DNA from: Geobacillus jurassicus NBRC 107829
Lineage (GTDB): Bacteria > Bacillota > Bacilli > Bacillales > Anoxybacillaceae
Reading direction: 5' to 3'
DNA: 64,000 nucleotides
Assembly (NCBI RefSeq): GCF_001544315.1
Contig: NZ_BCQG01000001.1
Span: forward strand, 85,267-149,266
Below the pieces are notes generated by a model. It worked only from the letters and a program-made list of their open reading frames with translations. It ran no database searches and had not been told where the DNA came from. A program made the position numbers and the translations under genes. Shown piece after piece: positions 1 to 8,442 of the stretch. How positions within the stretch are numbered: position 1 is the stretch's first letter; each line of letters opens with the position of its first letter.

Positions 1-1
1 G

Positions 2-223
2 ATCTTTCGAGATGCGAACGGCCACGACATTCGCGTCGTGACGAACATCTTGAATGCGTCCACTGAAACGATCGCTGACATCTATCAAGAACGTTGGACT
101 GTCGAAGTGTTTTTCCGTTGGGTAAAACAATATCTCAATGTCCCGACCTTGTTTGGCACCACCGAAAACTCGGTATACCATCAATTTGTTTCGGCGTTCA
201 TGGCGTATGTGTTGTTGAATTAA
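2..223 (+). pseudogene. IS4-family transposase remnant (C-terminal part)
   Basis: The frame is open from the window edge to a TAA at 221-223. It contains the IS4-family YREK signature (Y-x2-R-x3-E-x6-K, in YQERW...RWVK), which carries the last catalytic Glu of the DDE transposase. The reading stops shortly after the motif, at MAYVLLN, whereas IS4-type transposases normally continue for several dozen more residues, so the 3' end looks lost. The 5' end lies outside the window. No terminal inverted repeat is visible downstream. It is probably a dead remnant, or one end of an element broken by rearrangement. Confidence 0.7.
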
Positions 224-328
224 GCATCGGAATCAAAAATCCTTTCGATTTTTATCGAGAGGGTGCGAAATGTCAGTTGTTGTATTCAAACAGATTCACT
301 TGCTATGACACTGTTCTTTAACAATGTA

Positions 329-357
329 TTGAATTTTACTTCTATTTCAATTATTAT
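329..357 (+). promoter_or_regulatory. Sigma-A type promoter for the acyl-CoA synthetase at 395
   Basis: TTGAAT at 329-334 and TATTAT at 352-357 are separated by 17 bp, 38 bp before the ATG at 395. The spacing is ideal and the boxes are near-consensus. Found by eye only. Confidence 0.5.
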
Positions 358-394
358 TAATTTGACTCCTTTTCACACAACGGAGGGATCAGAC

Positions 395-2053
395 ATGACT
401 AACAATCCATCACCTGTCTCAATCATCCAATCGTTTTCCTGGGATCAGGCATTCGCTCACTACGACGGGGATCCGCGCGGCCGATTCAACGCCGCCCATG
501 AAGCATGCGACCGGTATGCCGAGGATCCGAACCGCATTGCGCTGTTTTATGAAAACGCTTTAGGAGAGCAAAAAACGATCACCTATCGGCAGTTGCGCGA
601 TTGGTCCAACCAAATGGCGAACGTGTTCCGCCGGCTCGGCGTGAAAAAAGGGGATCGCGTCTGCGCGCTCATGCCAAAAAACCCGGCCCTTGTCGTCTAC
701 ATTTTGGCGGCTTGGAAAGTCGGCGCTGTGTATGTGCCGCTCTTTACCGCGTTTGGCCCGCAGGCGATCGAATATCGCATCAACCATTCCGAGGCGAAAG
801 TCCTCTTGACGAACAACGAACAGCGCGCCAAACTGCCGCCGCGGGAGAACATGCCGACATTGGAACACATTTTTGTCATTGACGGATCATCGGATGGTCA
901 AGACCACCCATTTTGGGAAACGCTTTCAAAAGCGCCGACTGAGCACTCGATCGAGGAAACGACGGTCGACGATCTGCTCGCGATTCAGTACACGTCCGGG
1001 TCGACCGGGATGCCAAAAGGCGCCATGTGGCCGCACAACGTGCTCATCAACATTTATCCGTATATGCGCTATGCGATTGGCCTGCGCGATGACGATATCT
1101 TTTTCGGCGGAGCGGATCCGGGTTGGGCGTACGGACTCATCTTTTGCACCTTTGCGCCGATGGCCTTTGGGGTGCCGATCGTCTTTTACGAAGGGCCGTT
1201 CAAACCGGAAACGTGCTATTCCTTGATGGAAAAGTACGGCGTCACCAACTTTGCTTACGCCCCGACCGCGTACCGGGCGATGGCGGCGGCCGGCGCGGAC
1301 ATCATCCGCCGCTATCAACTGAACGTGCGCGCCATGAGCTCGGCCGGCGAGCCGCTCAATCCAGAAGTCATCCGCTTTTTCCAAGAGCACTTGGGCGTCA
1401 CGATCCATGACCATTATGGGTTGTCGGAAACGTTGATGCTGATCGGGAACTTCAACGCCGCCGAGATGGACATCCGGCCGGGTTCGATGGGATGGCCGCT
1501 GCCGGGCTTTGACGTCGCCCTGCTCGGCGAGGACGGGACTCCGGTCGCCGACGGCGAAGTGGGACAAATTGCCTTTAACACCGATTCGATCCCGAACGTC
1601 TTTAAAGGGTATTGGAAAGATCCCGAAAAAACAGCCGAGCGGCTCGTCGGCAAGTGGTTTTTGACCGGCGACTTGGCGACAAAAGACGAAGACGGGTATT
1701 TCTGGTTCCAAGGGCGGGCGGACGACATCATCTCGAGCGCCGGCTACCGCATCGGGCCTTTCGAAATCGAAAGCTGCCTCCTTGAGCATCCGGCCGTCGT
1801 CGAAGCAGCCGCCGTCGGGAAGCCGGATCCCGTCAAAGGAGAAATCGTCAAAGCGTTTGTCGTGCTCGCAGAAGGCTTTGCGCCGTCGGACGAGCTGGCC
1901 GAAGAGCTGTCCTTGTTCGTCAAAACGCGCTTATCGAAGCATGAATACCCGCGCGAAGTCGAATTTGTCGCTGAGTTGCCGAAAACGCCGAGCGGAAAAA
2001 TCCAGCGGTTCATCCTTCGCAATCAAGAAAGGGAAAAGCAGATCAAGGCCTAA
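395..2053 (+). CDS. AMP-forming acyl-CoA synthetase
   Basis: A 552-residue ANL-superfamily acyl-CoA ligase: it adenylates a carboxylic acid with ATP and transfers the acyl group to CoA in the cytoplasm. The P-loop motif YTSGSTGMPKG (A3), the YGLSE-type A5 motif, the TGD motif and the C-terminal PKTPSGKIQR with the catalytic Lys are all present. The ATG at 395 is chosen because CGGAGGGATC precedes it; the same frame is open back to 263 but without a ribosome site. The N-terminus (WDQAFAHYDGDPRGRFN) resembles acetyl/medium-chain synthetases such as YtcI, a second copy of which lies at 27690-29282. The acid substrate cannot be told from sequence. It is a single gene, transcribed away from moaB. 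Confidence 0.9.
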   Translation: MTNNPSPVSIIQSFSWDQAFAHYDGDPRGRFNAAHEACDRYAEDPNRIALFYENALGEQKTITYRQLRDWSNQMANVFRRLGVKKGDRVCALMPKNPALVVYILAAWKVGAVYVPLFTAFGPQAIEYRINHSEAKVLLTNNEQRAKLPPRENMPTLEHIFVIDGSSDGQDHPFWETLSKAPTEHSIEETTVDDLLAIQYTSGSTGMPKGAMWPHNVLINIYPYMRYAIGLRDDDIFFGGADPGWAYGLIFCTFAPMAFGVPIVFYEGPFKPETCYSLMEKYGVTNFAYAPTAYRAMAAAGADIIRRYQLNVRAMSSAGEPLNPEVIRFFQEHLGVTIHDHYGLSETLMLIGNFNAAEMDIRPGSMGWPLPGFDVALLGEDGTPVADGEVGQIAFNTDSIPNVFKGYWKDPEKTAERLVGKWFLTGDLATKDEDGYFWFQGRADDIISSAGYRIGPFEIESCLLEHPAVVEAAAVGKPDPVKGEIVKAFVVLAEGFAPSDELAEELSLFVKTRLSKHEYPREVEFVAELPKTPSGKIQRFILRNQEREKQIKA

Positions 2054-2060
2054 CCGACAA

Positions 2061-2090
2061 AGAGGATGCCCCGGCAACGGAGCATCCTCT
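2061..2090 (+). terminator. Hairpin after the acyl-CoA synthetase
   Basis: A 9-bp perfect stem (AGAGGATGC / GCATCCTCT) starts 7 nt after the stop. Only a short T-poor tail follows, so termination may be partial. Confidence 0.45.
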
Positions 2091-2150
2091 TAGCCGTTAT
2101 TTCTCATCTTTTCCGATGCCCAACATCTCCTTTAGCCGGGGCAGCTTCCG

Positions 2151-2669
2151 CTACTTCTTCCCATCTTTCCGCACTTCCCTCACCACATGCCCCAATTCCG
2201 GCAAAATGAGCTTCGTCATCGCCAGCCGCACGGCGCCGGTGGAGCCGGGGGTGCAAAAGATGGCGGTATCCATCGCCACGCCGGCGATGGCGCGCGACAG
2301 CATGGCGGCCGGGCCGATGTCTTCGGTGTAGCTTAGGAAGCGGAACAGCTCGCCAAAGCCGACGAGTTCTTTCTCAAGCAGCGCTTTCACCGTTTCGATC
2401 GTCACGTCGCGCTTGGCGATGCCGGTGCCGCCGTTTGTGAGCACCGCATCGACATCGGCGTGGCGGCAGCCGGCAAGCACCGCCTCGCGAATAGCGTCCT
2501 CTTCGTCTTTGACAATCTCATAGTCGACCACCTCATGCCCGGCCTCGGTGAGCAGCTCGATCATCAGCCGGCCGCTCCAGTCGGTTTCCTCGGTTCTTGT
2601 GTCGCTGATGGTGATGACTTTGCAGCGGACGGTTTTGGGAGCTTCTTGTTTATGCGCAAATGTGCTCAT
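2151..2669 (-). CDS. moaB: Molybdenum cofactor biosynthesis protein MoaB
   Basis: A 172-residue MoaB/Mog-fold protein, expected to adenylate molybdopterin before molybdate insertion. The family motif TNGGTGIAKRDVT is present, as is the conserved VITISDTRT near the N-terminus. The ATG at 2669 is preceded by AGGAGAGGAG at good distance, and the length matches the family (about 170 aa); an upstream ATG at 2711 has no ribosome site. As I recall, moaB lies directly beside ackA in B. subtilis; here 18 kb of accessory genes separate them. Confidence 0.92.
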   Translation of the reverse strand: MSTFAHKQEAPKTVRCKVITISDTRTEETDWSGRLMIELLTEAGHEVVDYEIVKDEEDAIREAVLAGCRHADVDAVLTNGGTGIAKRDVTIETVKALLEKELVGFGELFRFLSYTEDIGPAAMLSRAIAGVAMDTAIFCTPGSTGAVRLAMTKLILPELGHVVREVRKDGKK

Positions 2670-2736
2670 CGATTCGTGCTCTCCTCTCCTCATTCTGTTT
2701 CTATCGTACAATGACGAAATGTTCTTCGCAAACCAT

Positions 2737-2766
2737 TTGTCGAGTAATAGACAGAATTGTTATAAT
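2737..2766 (+). promoter_or_regulatory. Promoter for the GAF/LuxR regulator
   Basis: TTGTCG at 2737-2742 and TATAAT at 2761-2766 are 18 bp apart, 120 bp upstream of the start at 2887, in the divergent region between moaB and the regulator. Confidence 0.55.
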
Positions 2767-2886
2767 ATTAACACATATATTTAAAAAACCGCCTGTTCTT
2801 TCGCCTTTCTAGCCATGTTCAATGGACTCCCTATCCATGTACGACAAAGAGAAAGCAAAGGCAGTGGAAAAAGGAGGGAAAAGCGA

Positions 2887-4395
2887 ATGCGCCTTAGCTT
2901 ATCCGACAAATTAGGGACGATTTTGCAAGAAGGCTGGATGATTATTCAGCAGCACCGGGACGACATCCTGTCCGCTTGGCTGGATCAATGCGACGAATTG
3001 CAAGACAAGCAGCACGCAGCCGCCCGACCTCTGAAGCTTGCCATCGATGCTTTCTCTTCCCAATGGTTGCATCCAGTCAATGACGCCGGCGAGTGGCTGG
3101 CCGCATTGCGGCGCGAGTGGGAAATCAAGGTGGGCGAACTGTCGCCCAACCAAACGACCGTCATGTTGACCATGATGGAAAATGCGATCCATGAAACGAT
3201 TCAGTCGTCAGGCATCACAGAATTCCGTTCCCACCAAGCCATTCAATACGTTTTTTCGAAACTTCATGAGTTGATCAACTCTTCCGGCTGTATGGAACCT
3301 GATTGGGACCGTTTTCTTGAACAGCTCGCTTCCTTCAAGCAGCTCCCGGTCGCGTGGATCGCCCGGCTCGCGAAATCCGCGGACGGAAGCTTATATGTGG
3401 AAAAATGGTACGGCGATGCCAGTCCCTCTCTCGTCGAGAGCGTGAAGCAAGGGGAAACGATGTTTTCGCTGTGTGAGCACATTCTCTCCTGTATGGGAGA
3501 AGAAGGAAAACGCTGGCGCCTCGTCCCCCTTCCTTGGGGCGATGCCATGTTTCTCGTGTGCGCGGAAGAAGAGGAGCGCCTCGTCATTCCGTTTCTTTTG
3601 CACGCTCTCGAACAGTTCCATACTACTCAAGCGGCAACGGCTCGTACAAAAGAGCAAACGCTTTGGAAAGACGCGGCTCTTTTATTCGACCAATGGATTA
3701 TGCGTGCCAAATCGCTGCACGAAGCGATTGAATACATTTCATCGGGGTTTGTCGCGTACTTGCCGTTTGAACGATGCGCGCTGTTCGCCTACTCGAGCGC
3801 TGATGAAAGCGGTTTCGGATTGTACGGCTATCAGCTGGACAATAACCAAATCAAAAGCATTCATGAACATATTGACCGCCTTCCCATTATCAAGCAGTAC
3901 ATTCAACGGCTGCAATGGCTTGGGCGCCATATGACGAATGTGCCGCCCATTTATGTGCCCCGCGCCTCTCAAGGGCTGCCGGCGAAATATGTAGAGCAAT
4001 TTCAGCTCGAGTCGATCGTCATCGCCCCGATCTATGTTCCATCGGAGAGCCGTCTCATCGGCGCGGCCATCTTGGATTGCGGCCCAGGAACGTCGTTTCA
4101 ATTGTCAAACGATATTTACACCGCTGTCATGAAATTCGGCCAAAGCGCTGGGGAAATGTTGGCAAAATTCAGCGGCGGGCGTCCGGAGCTGGTTCAATCG
4201 ACGCCGCATTTATCACCGAGGGAAATCGAGGTGCTAAAGCTGGTCGCTGAAGGAGCGTCGACCTACGAAGCGGCGAAGCGTCTCCATTTGAGCGAGTATA
4301 CGGTGCGCGACTATGTGTCGGCCATTTTGCAAAAAATGAATGCCAAAAATCGAACCGAAGCGATTGTAAAAGCCATCCGCGACGGCATCATTTGA
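2887..4395 (+). CDS. GAF domain / LuxR-type DNA-binding regulator
   Basis: A 502-residue transcription factor. The last 60 residues are a LuxR/GerE helix-turn-helix: LSPREIEVLKLVAEG, then STYEAAKRLHLSEYTVRDYV and LQKMNAKNRTEAI. Residues about 270-430 look like a GAF-type sensor domain; the N-terminal 200 residues are not recognised. There is no receiver domain, so it is not a standard two-component regulator. The ATG at 2887 has AAGGAGGGAAAAGCG before it; the frame is open to 2815 without a ribosome site. It stands beside, and convergent with, the lipid-oxidation block at 4.5-20.5 kb, so it may control that block, but this is position only. Its ligand is unknown. Confidence 0.8.
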   Translation: MRLSLSDKLGTILQEGWMIIQQHRDDILSAWLDQCDELQDKQHAAARPLKLAIDAFSSQWLHPVNDAGEWLAALRREWEIKVGELSPNQTTVMLTMMENAIHETIQSSGITEFRSHQAIQYVFSKLHELINSSGCMEPDWDRFLEQLASFKQLPVAWIARLAKSADGSLYVEKWYGDASPSLVESVKQGETMFSLCEHILSCMGEEGKRWRLVPLPWGDAMFLVCAEEEERLVIPFLLHALEQFHTTQAATARTKEQTLWKDAALLFDQWIMRAKSLHEAIEYISSGFVAYLPFERCALFAYSSADESGFGLYGYQLDNNQIKSIHEHIDRLPIIKQYIQRLQWLGRHMTNVPPIYVPRASQGLPAKYVEQFQLESIVIAPIYVPSESRLIGAAILDCGPGTSFQLSNDIYTAVMKFGQSAGEMLAKFSGGRPELVQSTPHLSPREIEVLKLVAEGASTYEAAKRLHLSEYTVRDYVSAILQKMNAKNRTEAIVKAIRDGII

Positions 4396-4462
4396 ATCGT
4401 CTTCCCCTCTGGGGCCAAGAAAAAAGGCAAGCGTGCTGCTTTTTATTTTGCACGTCACGCTC

Positions 4463-4495
4463 CGCAAAAAAGGGCGGAAATCGCCCTTTTTTGCG
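4463..4495. terminator. Bidirectional terminator between regulator and surface-protein gene
   Basis: A perfect 14-bp stem (CGCAAAAAAGGGCG with its complement) closes a 5-nt loop, with A and T runs inside the stem arms. It sits between two convergent genes, so it can serve both strands. Confidence 0.75.
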
Positions 4496-4537
4496 GCTTG
4501 CGCAACATGTCCGTTGATTCGGCGCACCCCTTCCCAC

Positions 4538-5773
4538 TTATGGCAGCGCCCGCAGCCAGCTTTTCAGCTCTTTTTTCTGTTGTTCCAGCTGTTGTTTCAC
4601 TTTCTGCAGCTGTTCAAGCTGCGCTTCATACTGTTGAACGCGTTCCGCTGCCTCTTTGATCGTCTCCTTTACTTCTCCCGCATCGGGAAGCGGCGCGGGC
4701 AGCCCTCGCGTTGGCAACAGTTGTCCACCCCATGCCCCATCCGTTTGCTTCTTCTGATCCAGCTCCTGTTGCATGTTTTTCAACTGTTCGTTTGTCTGCC
4801 GCAAGATGGCATCGATTTGTGCCAGCTGTTCAGTCAGCTGCTCCGTCTGGCTGCGGATCATCTGCTCGATGCCATCGAGCGTCTTCCCGCTCACCCCGGA
4901 TTGCACCGCGTCGCTGATTTGGTCGATCAGCTCGCTTGTTTTCTTCTGTTCTTCTTTCACTTCCTCGATCAACCCGCCCGCCGGGTCAGGCGATGGAACG
5001 GTGATGGTTGACGGCGGCTCGGCGGGAGCAGTTGGGATCGATGGCATCTCTTCTTTCTCAGGTGCCGGTTTTGCGGATGGCGGATCGTTTCCGTCCCCCG
5101 CCCCATTGCTGCTTCCATTCGTCGGCCCACTGGGCGCAGCGGAAGATGGTTCATCCGGCGATGCGCTCGGTTCCGATGGCGCGGTTGGCTTTTCTCCTGA
5201 TGACGGCGCAGCCGGCTGATCGGTTTCCGTTGACGTCTCTGGCGGTTGGCCCCCATTCGATTTCATCGAGCTGCCATTATCCACTGAAGCCGTTCCGAAC
5301 GCCGCAGCAGCGGATAACTGCGGAATGGTAAGCTCATCCGCCGTCAGTTCTGTCGCGACTACCGTTACATCTTTCAAACATTGCTCGACAAGCGGCACGC
5401 CATCCATGCACAGCCCGCCGATTTCCATTTTTTTCACTCTCATTTTCATCCATTTTGTCCGCGCAACTTGATCGGTATGGAACGTAAACGACACGGTGTG
5501 CCCCGCGATCGTTTGTTGTTTCGTCAATGTCATCCCGTATATTTTCGCTTGAATAAAGGCGATGGGCATATCTCCCGTGAAAACGACGGGGACTTTTAGA
5601 ATGATTCCTCCTAAATCGATCGTCCCAACCACTTTATCTGCATGTATGACAAATCCGGACGGTTCCTGTCCTTCTGCCGCCGCCCGGCCGGCGCCGCCCA
5701 AAAGCCAGCCAACAACGGCAGCCAAAACGGTCACAACGGAAAGGGCAACAAGTTTTCTCAAGCGTTCAGCCAT
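4538..5773 (-). CDS. Exported protein with Pro/Ser-rich linker and C-terminal coiled coil
   Basis: A 411-residue protein that I cannot assign to a named function. Residues 1-33 form a signal peptide (basic start AERLRK, hydrophobic core to GWLLGG, AAA-E cleavage site). Residues about 38-165 form a compact domain rich in V, I and T, with two Cys (GLCMDG and EQCLKD) that could form a disulfide. Residues about 175-270 are a Pro/Ser/Gly/Glu-rich linker. The remainder is largely Gln/Glu/Leu heptad coiled coil, interrupted by a short glycine/proline stretch. The start at 5773 follows AGGGGG; an ATG two codons earlier (5779) directly abuts that site. It lies 34 bp downstream of the R2lox gene on the same strand, so it is probably co-transcribed and acts outside the membrane. 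The N-terminal domain vaguely recalls DUF6230 proteins; that is a guess. Confidence 0.75.
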   Translation of the reverse strand: MAERLRKLVALSVVTVLAAVVGWLLGGAGRAAAEGQEPSGFVIHADKVVGTIDLGGIILKVPVVFTGDMPIAFIQAKIYGMTLTKQQTIAGHTVSFTFHTDQVARTKWMKMRVKKMEIGGLCMDGVPLVEQCLKDVTVVATELTADELTIPQLSAAAAFGTASVDNGSSMKSNGGQPPETSTETDQPAAPSSGEKPTAPSEPSASPDEPSSAAPSGPTNGSSNGAGDGNDPPSAKPAPEKEEMPSIPTAPAEPPSTITVPSPDPAGGLIEEVKEEQKKTSELIDQISDAVQSGVSGKTLDGIEQMIRSQTEQLTEQLAQIDAILRQTNEQLKNMQQELDQKKQTDGAWGGQLLPTRGLPAPLPDAGEVKETIKEAAERVQQYEAQLEQLQKVKQQLEQQKKELKSWLRALP

Positions 5774-5807
5774 CTTCATCCCCCTGTCAGCAACCCTGCG
5801 CCGATTT

Positions 5808-6722
5808 TCAACGTTCCGCCTCACTCAACGTTTTTTCGAGCTCCTCAACGCTGTCATACCGTTTCGCTCGGCTGATTTGTTTTTTGCGAATGTTGAATTG
5901 TTTGACGACATAGTTGTTCAGCAGCTCATAGTCAATTTCCAACGCATACGTGCGAGCGAGCTGCTGCTGGCGTTGTCCAAGCTCGGTCAAATAGGCGACG
6001 TAGCCGACGACGTGCGGCCATAATTCATCCATATACTTGATGAACAAATCGTAATACCGCTCGTTTTCGTTGACGAGCCGCTGAATCGTATAAATGCCGA
6101 ACTGAATATGGCGGCCTTCGTCCATGTTCAAGTAATCGATCCCTTGCAAAAGGCCTGGGAACAGCCCGGCTTTTTTGTAAATTTGCCGGAACGTGTAATA
6201 GCCCGATTCGGCGAGCGTCCCTTCGACGATCATGTTGTAGACGGTGGCGGCGCGAATGATCGCTTCCGGGGAATCGTCGGTGTACAGCCGGTTCATCGCC
6301 TCCGGCAGCGCCTCGTAAAAAATGCGTTTATAATGGTCATTATGGAAGACGGATAAATCCATTTGCCCGATGCCGACGGCTTGCTGCCAGCGGGAAAACA
6401 TCTCGACATGTTTCGCTTCATCATGCATAAACGTCGTCAAAAACATCACATCTTCGAGCCGCCCTTGGCGCGCGAGGGCGTTCGTCATCGGCAAAATATC
6501 GAGCGTCACCGCTTCCTCTCCAGCGGAAAATCCGGCAACGAGCGGCAATGCCGCAATTTTTTCTTCGCTCGTCAGACTGGCGAAATCTTTTTGATCCTGG
6601 CTGAAGTCGATGTCCGCGGGATTCCATTTCCCATTCCGCTTTGCTTTTTCGTACAGTTTGTACATCGGATGCTCCCAATCGATCGTTCCTTTCACCGTTT
6701 GAAATCCATTATGGTGGACCAT
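5808..6722 (-). CDS. R2-like ligand-binding oxidase (R2lox), Mn/Fe
   Basis: A 304-residue ferritin-like protein of the ribonucleotide reductase R2 superfamily, but of the R2lox class and not a true R2. All six metal ligands known for the structurally characterised G. kaustophilus R2lox are at the same positions: Glu69, Glu102, His105, Glu167, Glu202 and His205. The residues of its unusual ether cross-link, Val72 and Tyr162, are also there. Known members assemble a Mn(III)/Fe(III) site, bind a long-chain fatty acid and perform a two-electron O2-dependent oxidation; the natural substrate is unknown. The start has AAGGAGGGG before it. The gene is 13 bp downstream of the aldehyde dehydrogenase gene and upstream of an exported protein, in a lipid-oxidation block. 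No R1 subunit gene is near, which argues against ribonucleotide reduction. Confidence 0.95.
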   Translation of the reverse strand: MVHHNGFQTVKGTIDWEHPMYKLYEKAKRNGKWNPADIDFSQDQKDFASLTSEEKIAALPLVAGFSAGEEAVTLDILPMTNALARQGRLEDVMFLTTFMHDEAKHVEMFSRWQQAVGIGQMDLSVFHNDHYKRIFYEALPEAMNRLYTDDSPEAIIRAATVYNMIVEGTLAESGYYTFRQIYKKAGLFPGLLQGIDYLNMDEGRHIQFGIYTIQRLVNENERYYDLFIKYMDELWPHVVGYVAYLTELGQRQQQLARTYALEIDYELLNNYVVKQFNIRKKQISRAKRYDSVEELEKTLSEAER

Positions 6723-6735
6723 CGGATTCCCCTCC

Positions 6736-8229
6736 TTAAAACAATGTCATTGGCCGTTCGTTGATATCGCAAATGATCGTTTTCGTCTCCATGTACGGCT
6801 CGAGCGCCTGCATCCCGAGCTCGCGGCCGAGGCCGCTTTGCTTGTAGCCGCCAAACGGGGCGGTCGGGGACAGCACTTGGTACGTGTTGATCCACACAGT
6901 TCCGCTTTTCACCCGCTGCGCTAAGCGGAGCGCCCGTTTGATATCGTTCGTCCAAACAGCGGCAGCCAAGCCATAAATCGTATCGTTGGCGATGCGAACC
7001 GCTTCCTCTTCATCTTGAAACGGAATGACAGCGGCGACCGGCCCGAAAATTTCTTCACGGGCGATGCACATCGATGGCGATACATCGGCAAAGACAGTCG
7101 GTTCGATAAAATAGCCGCCGCCAAGCCCATCTAAAGCGCTCCCTCCTGCAACGAGCTTCGCCCCTTCCTGCTTGCCGATGTCGATATAGCGGAGCACTTT
7201 GTCGTATTGCTCCCGGCTGATGACGGGGCCAAGGTCGCTGCGCGCATCCGTGCCGGGCCCGACTTTCAGCTTTTTCGCCCTGTCGGCAAGCTTCACGACA
7301 AACTCCTCATAAATGGGCTGTTCGACTAAAATGCGGCTTCCCGCTTGGCACACTTGCCCTGAATTGTAGAACACGCCAAACAGCGCGCTTTTCGCCGCCT
7401 GTTCAAGATCCGCGTCCGCAAAGATGATATTCGGCGACTTCCCGCCGAGCTCGAGCGTCACCCGCTTAATATGGGGGGCAGCCGCTTGCAAGATATGGCG
7501 CCCGGTTTCCGTCTCGCCGGTAAACGCGATTTTCGGCACGCCCGGATGGCGGACGAGCGCTTTGCCGGCCTCATCCAGCCCCGGCAAGACGTTGACGACC
7601 CCCTCCGGCACGCCGGCCTCATGGCAAATCTCCGCAAGCTTCAACGCCGTAAGCGGCGTTTCCGGCGCCGGTTTTAACACCATCGTACAGCCGGCCGCCA
7701 ACGCCGGAGCGATTTTCCACGTCGGCATAAGCAACGGAAAGTTCCACGGGGTGATGAGCCCGGCAACCCCGATCGGCTCTTTCACCGTCCACGCCACATA
7801 ATCGGGCGCCGAGCCGGCGACGGAAAACGGCAGCACGTCCCCTTGCGGCTGGACGACGAGCGAGGCAAAAAAGTCAAAACAGTCGGCGGCAAGCGGAATT
7901 TCGATAAACAGCGCTTGATTCATCGGCATGCCGTTTTCTCGTGTCATCAGCTGCGCCAGTTCGTAATGGTGCTGGCGGATCAACTCGGCAATGCGCCGCA
8001 AGATGCGCCCGCGCTCGAGCGGCGGAATCGACAGCCAGCGCCGGTCCGCAAACGCCTCTTCGGCGATGGCGACCGCGATGCTGACATCTTTTTCCCCGGC
8101 GTTGGCCACACGGGCCGTCACTTGGCCTGTCGCCGGGTCGATGACGTCAAACATGGCGCCGTCCGCCGCCGGCCGCCATTCGCCGCCGATCCATAAGTGA
8201 GCTTCTGTCGCTTTCGCGGAAATCATCAT
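6736..8229 (-). CDS. NAD(P)-dependent aldehyde dehydrogenase
   Basis: A 497-residue ALDH-superfamily enzyme that oxidises an aldehyde to the acid. It shows the PWNFPLLMPTWKIAPALAAG cofactor-binding stretch, the catalytic Glu in LELGGKSPNI and the nucleophile Cys in NSGQVCQAGSR. Two adjacent ATGs (8229 and 8226) follow GGGGAGACG; either could be used. The R2lox gene starts 13 bp after its stop. The neighbouring alcohol dehydrogenase (9042-10148) could supply the aldehyde and the acyl-CoA ligase at 17856 could use the acid. Chain length of the substrate cannot be read from the sequence. Confidence 0.93.
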   Translation of the reverse strand: MMISAKATEAHLWIGGEWRPAADGAMFDVIDPATGQVTARVANAGEKDVSIAVAIAEEAFADRRWLSIPPLERGRILRRIAELIRQHHYELAQLMTRENGMPMNQALFIEIPLAADCFDFFASLVVQPQGDVLPFSVAGSAPDYVAWTVKEPIGVAGLITPWNFPLLMPTWKIAPALAAGCTMVLKPAPETPLTALKLAEICHEAGVPEGVVNVLPGLDEAGKALVRHPGVPKIAFTGETETGRHILQAAAPHIKRVTLELGGKSPNIIFADADLEQAAKSALFGVFYNSGQVCQAGSRILVEQPIYEEFVVKLADRAKKLKVGPGTDARSDLGPVISREQYDKVLRYIDIGKQEGAKLVAGGSALDGLGGGYFIEPTVFADVSPSMCIAREEIFGPVAAVIPFQDEEEAVRIANDTIYGLAAAVWTNDIKRALRLAQRVKSGTVWINTYQVLSPTAPFGGYKQSGLGRELGMQALEPYMETKTIICDINERPMTLF

Positions 8230-8442
8230 CGTCTCCCCTTTCCAAAGCTCCCCCTTCCTTCCAGCAAAGGGAGGAGAGGCCGCTTGAGAATGCTCCTAAT
8301 GAATGAGCCGCCTCAAATGTCAGGCAACGTTTCGAACGGTCTACCCATTTCTGTTCGGTTTCGTGCTATATCGGGCGCACGGCGAGGCGCCGCTTCGCCC
8401 GATCCGTCTTCGCGGCGGCCAGGCCGCCGTCAGCCCTGCCCG

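Noticed and set aside
263..394. N-terminal extension of the acyl-CoA synthetase
   Set aside because: The extra 44 codons have no ribosome site and include the promoter; the ATG at 395 has a strong one.
926..1789. Long open frame opposite the acyl-CoA synthetase (287 codons)
   Set aside because: Arg/Pro/His-rich shadow of a well-supported gene, typical of GC-rich coding DNA; same for the long opposite frames at 23214-24287, 36172-37338, 50841-52313, 52650-53825, 56305-58197 and 62084-63946.
5808..6722. Class I ribonucleotide reductase beta subunit
   Set aside because: The ligand set with Val72/Tyr162 cross-link residues is that of R2lox, and there is no alpha subunit gene nearby.
8411..8428. 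GC hairpin CGGCGGCC/GGCCGCCG as terminator of the SCP2-like gene
   Set aside because: No T run follows on the minus strand, and the gene may continue into the aldehyde dehydrogenase transcript.
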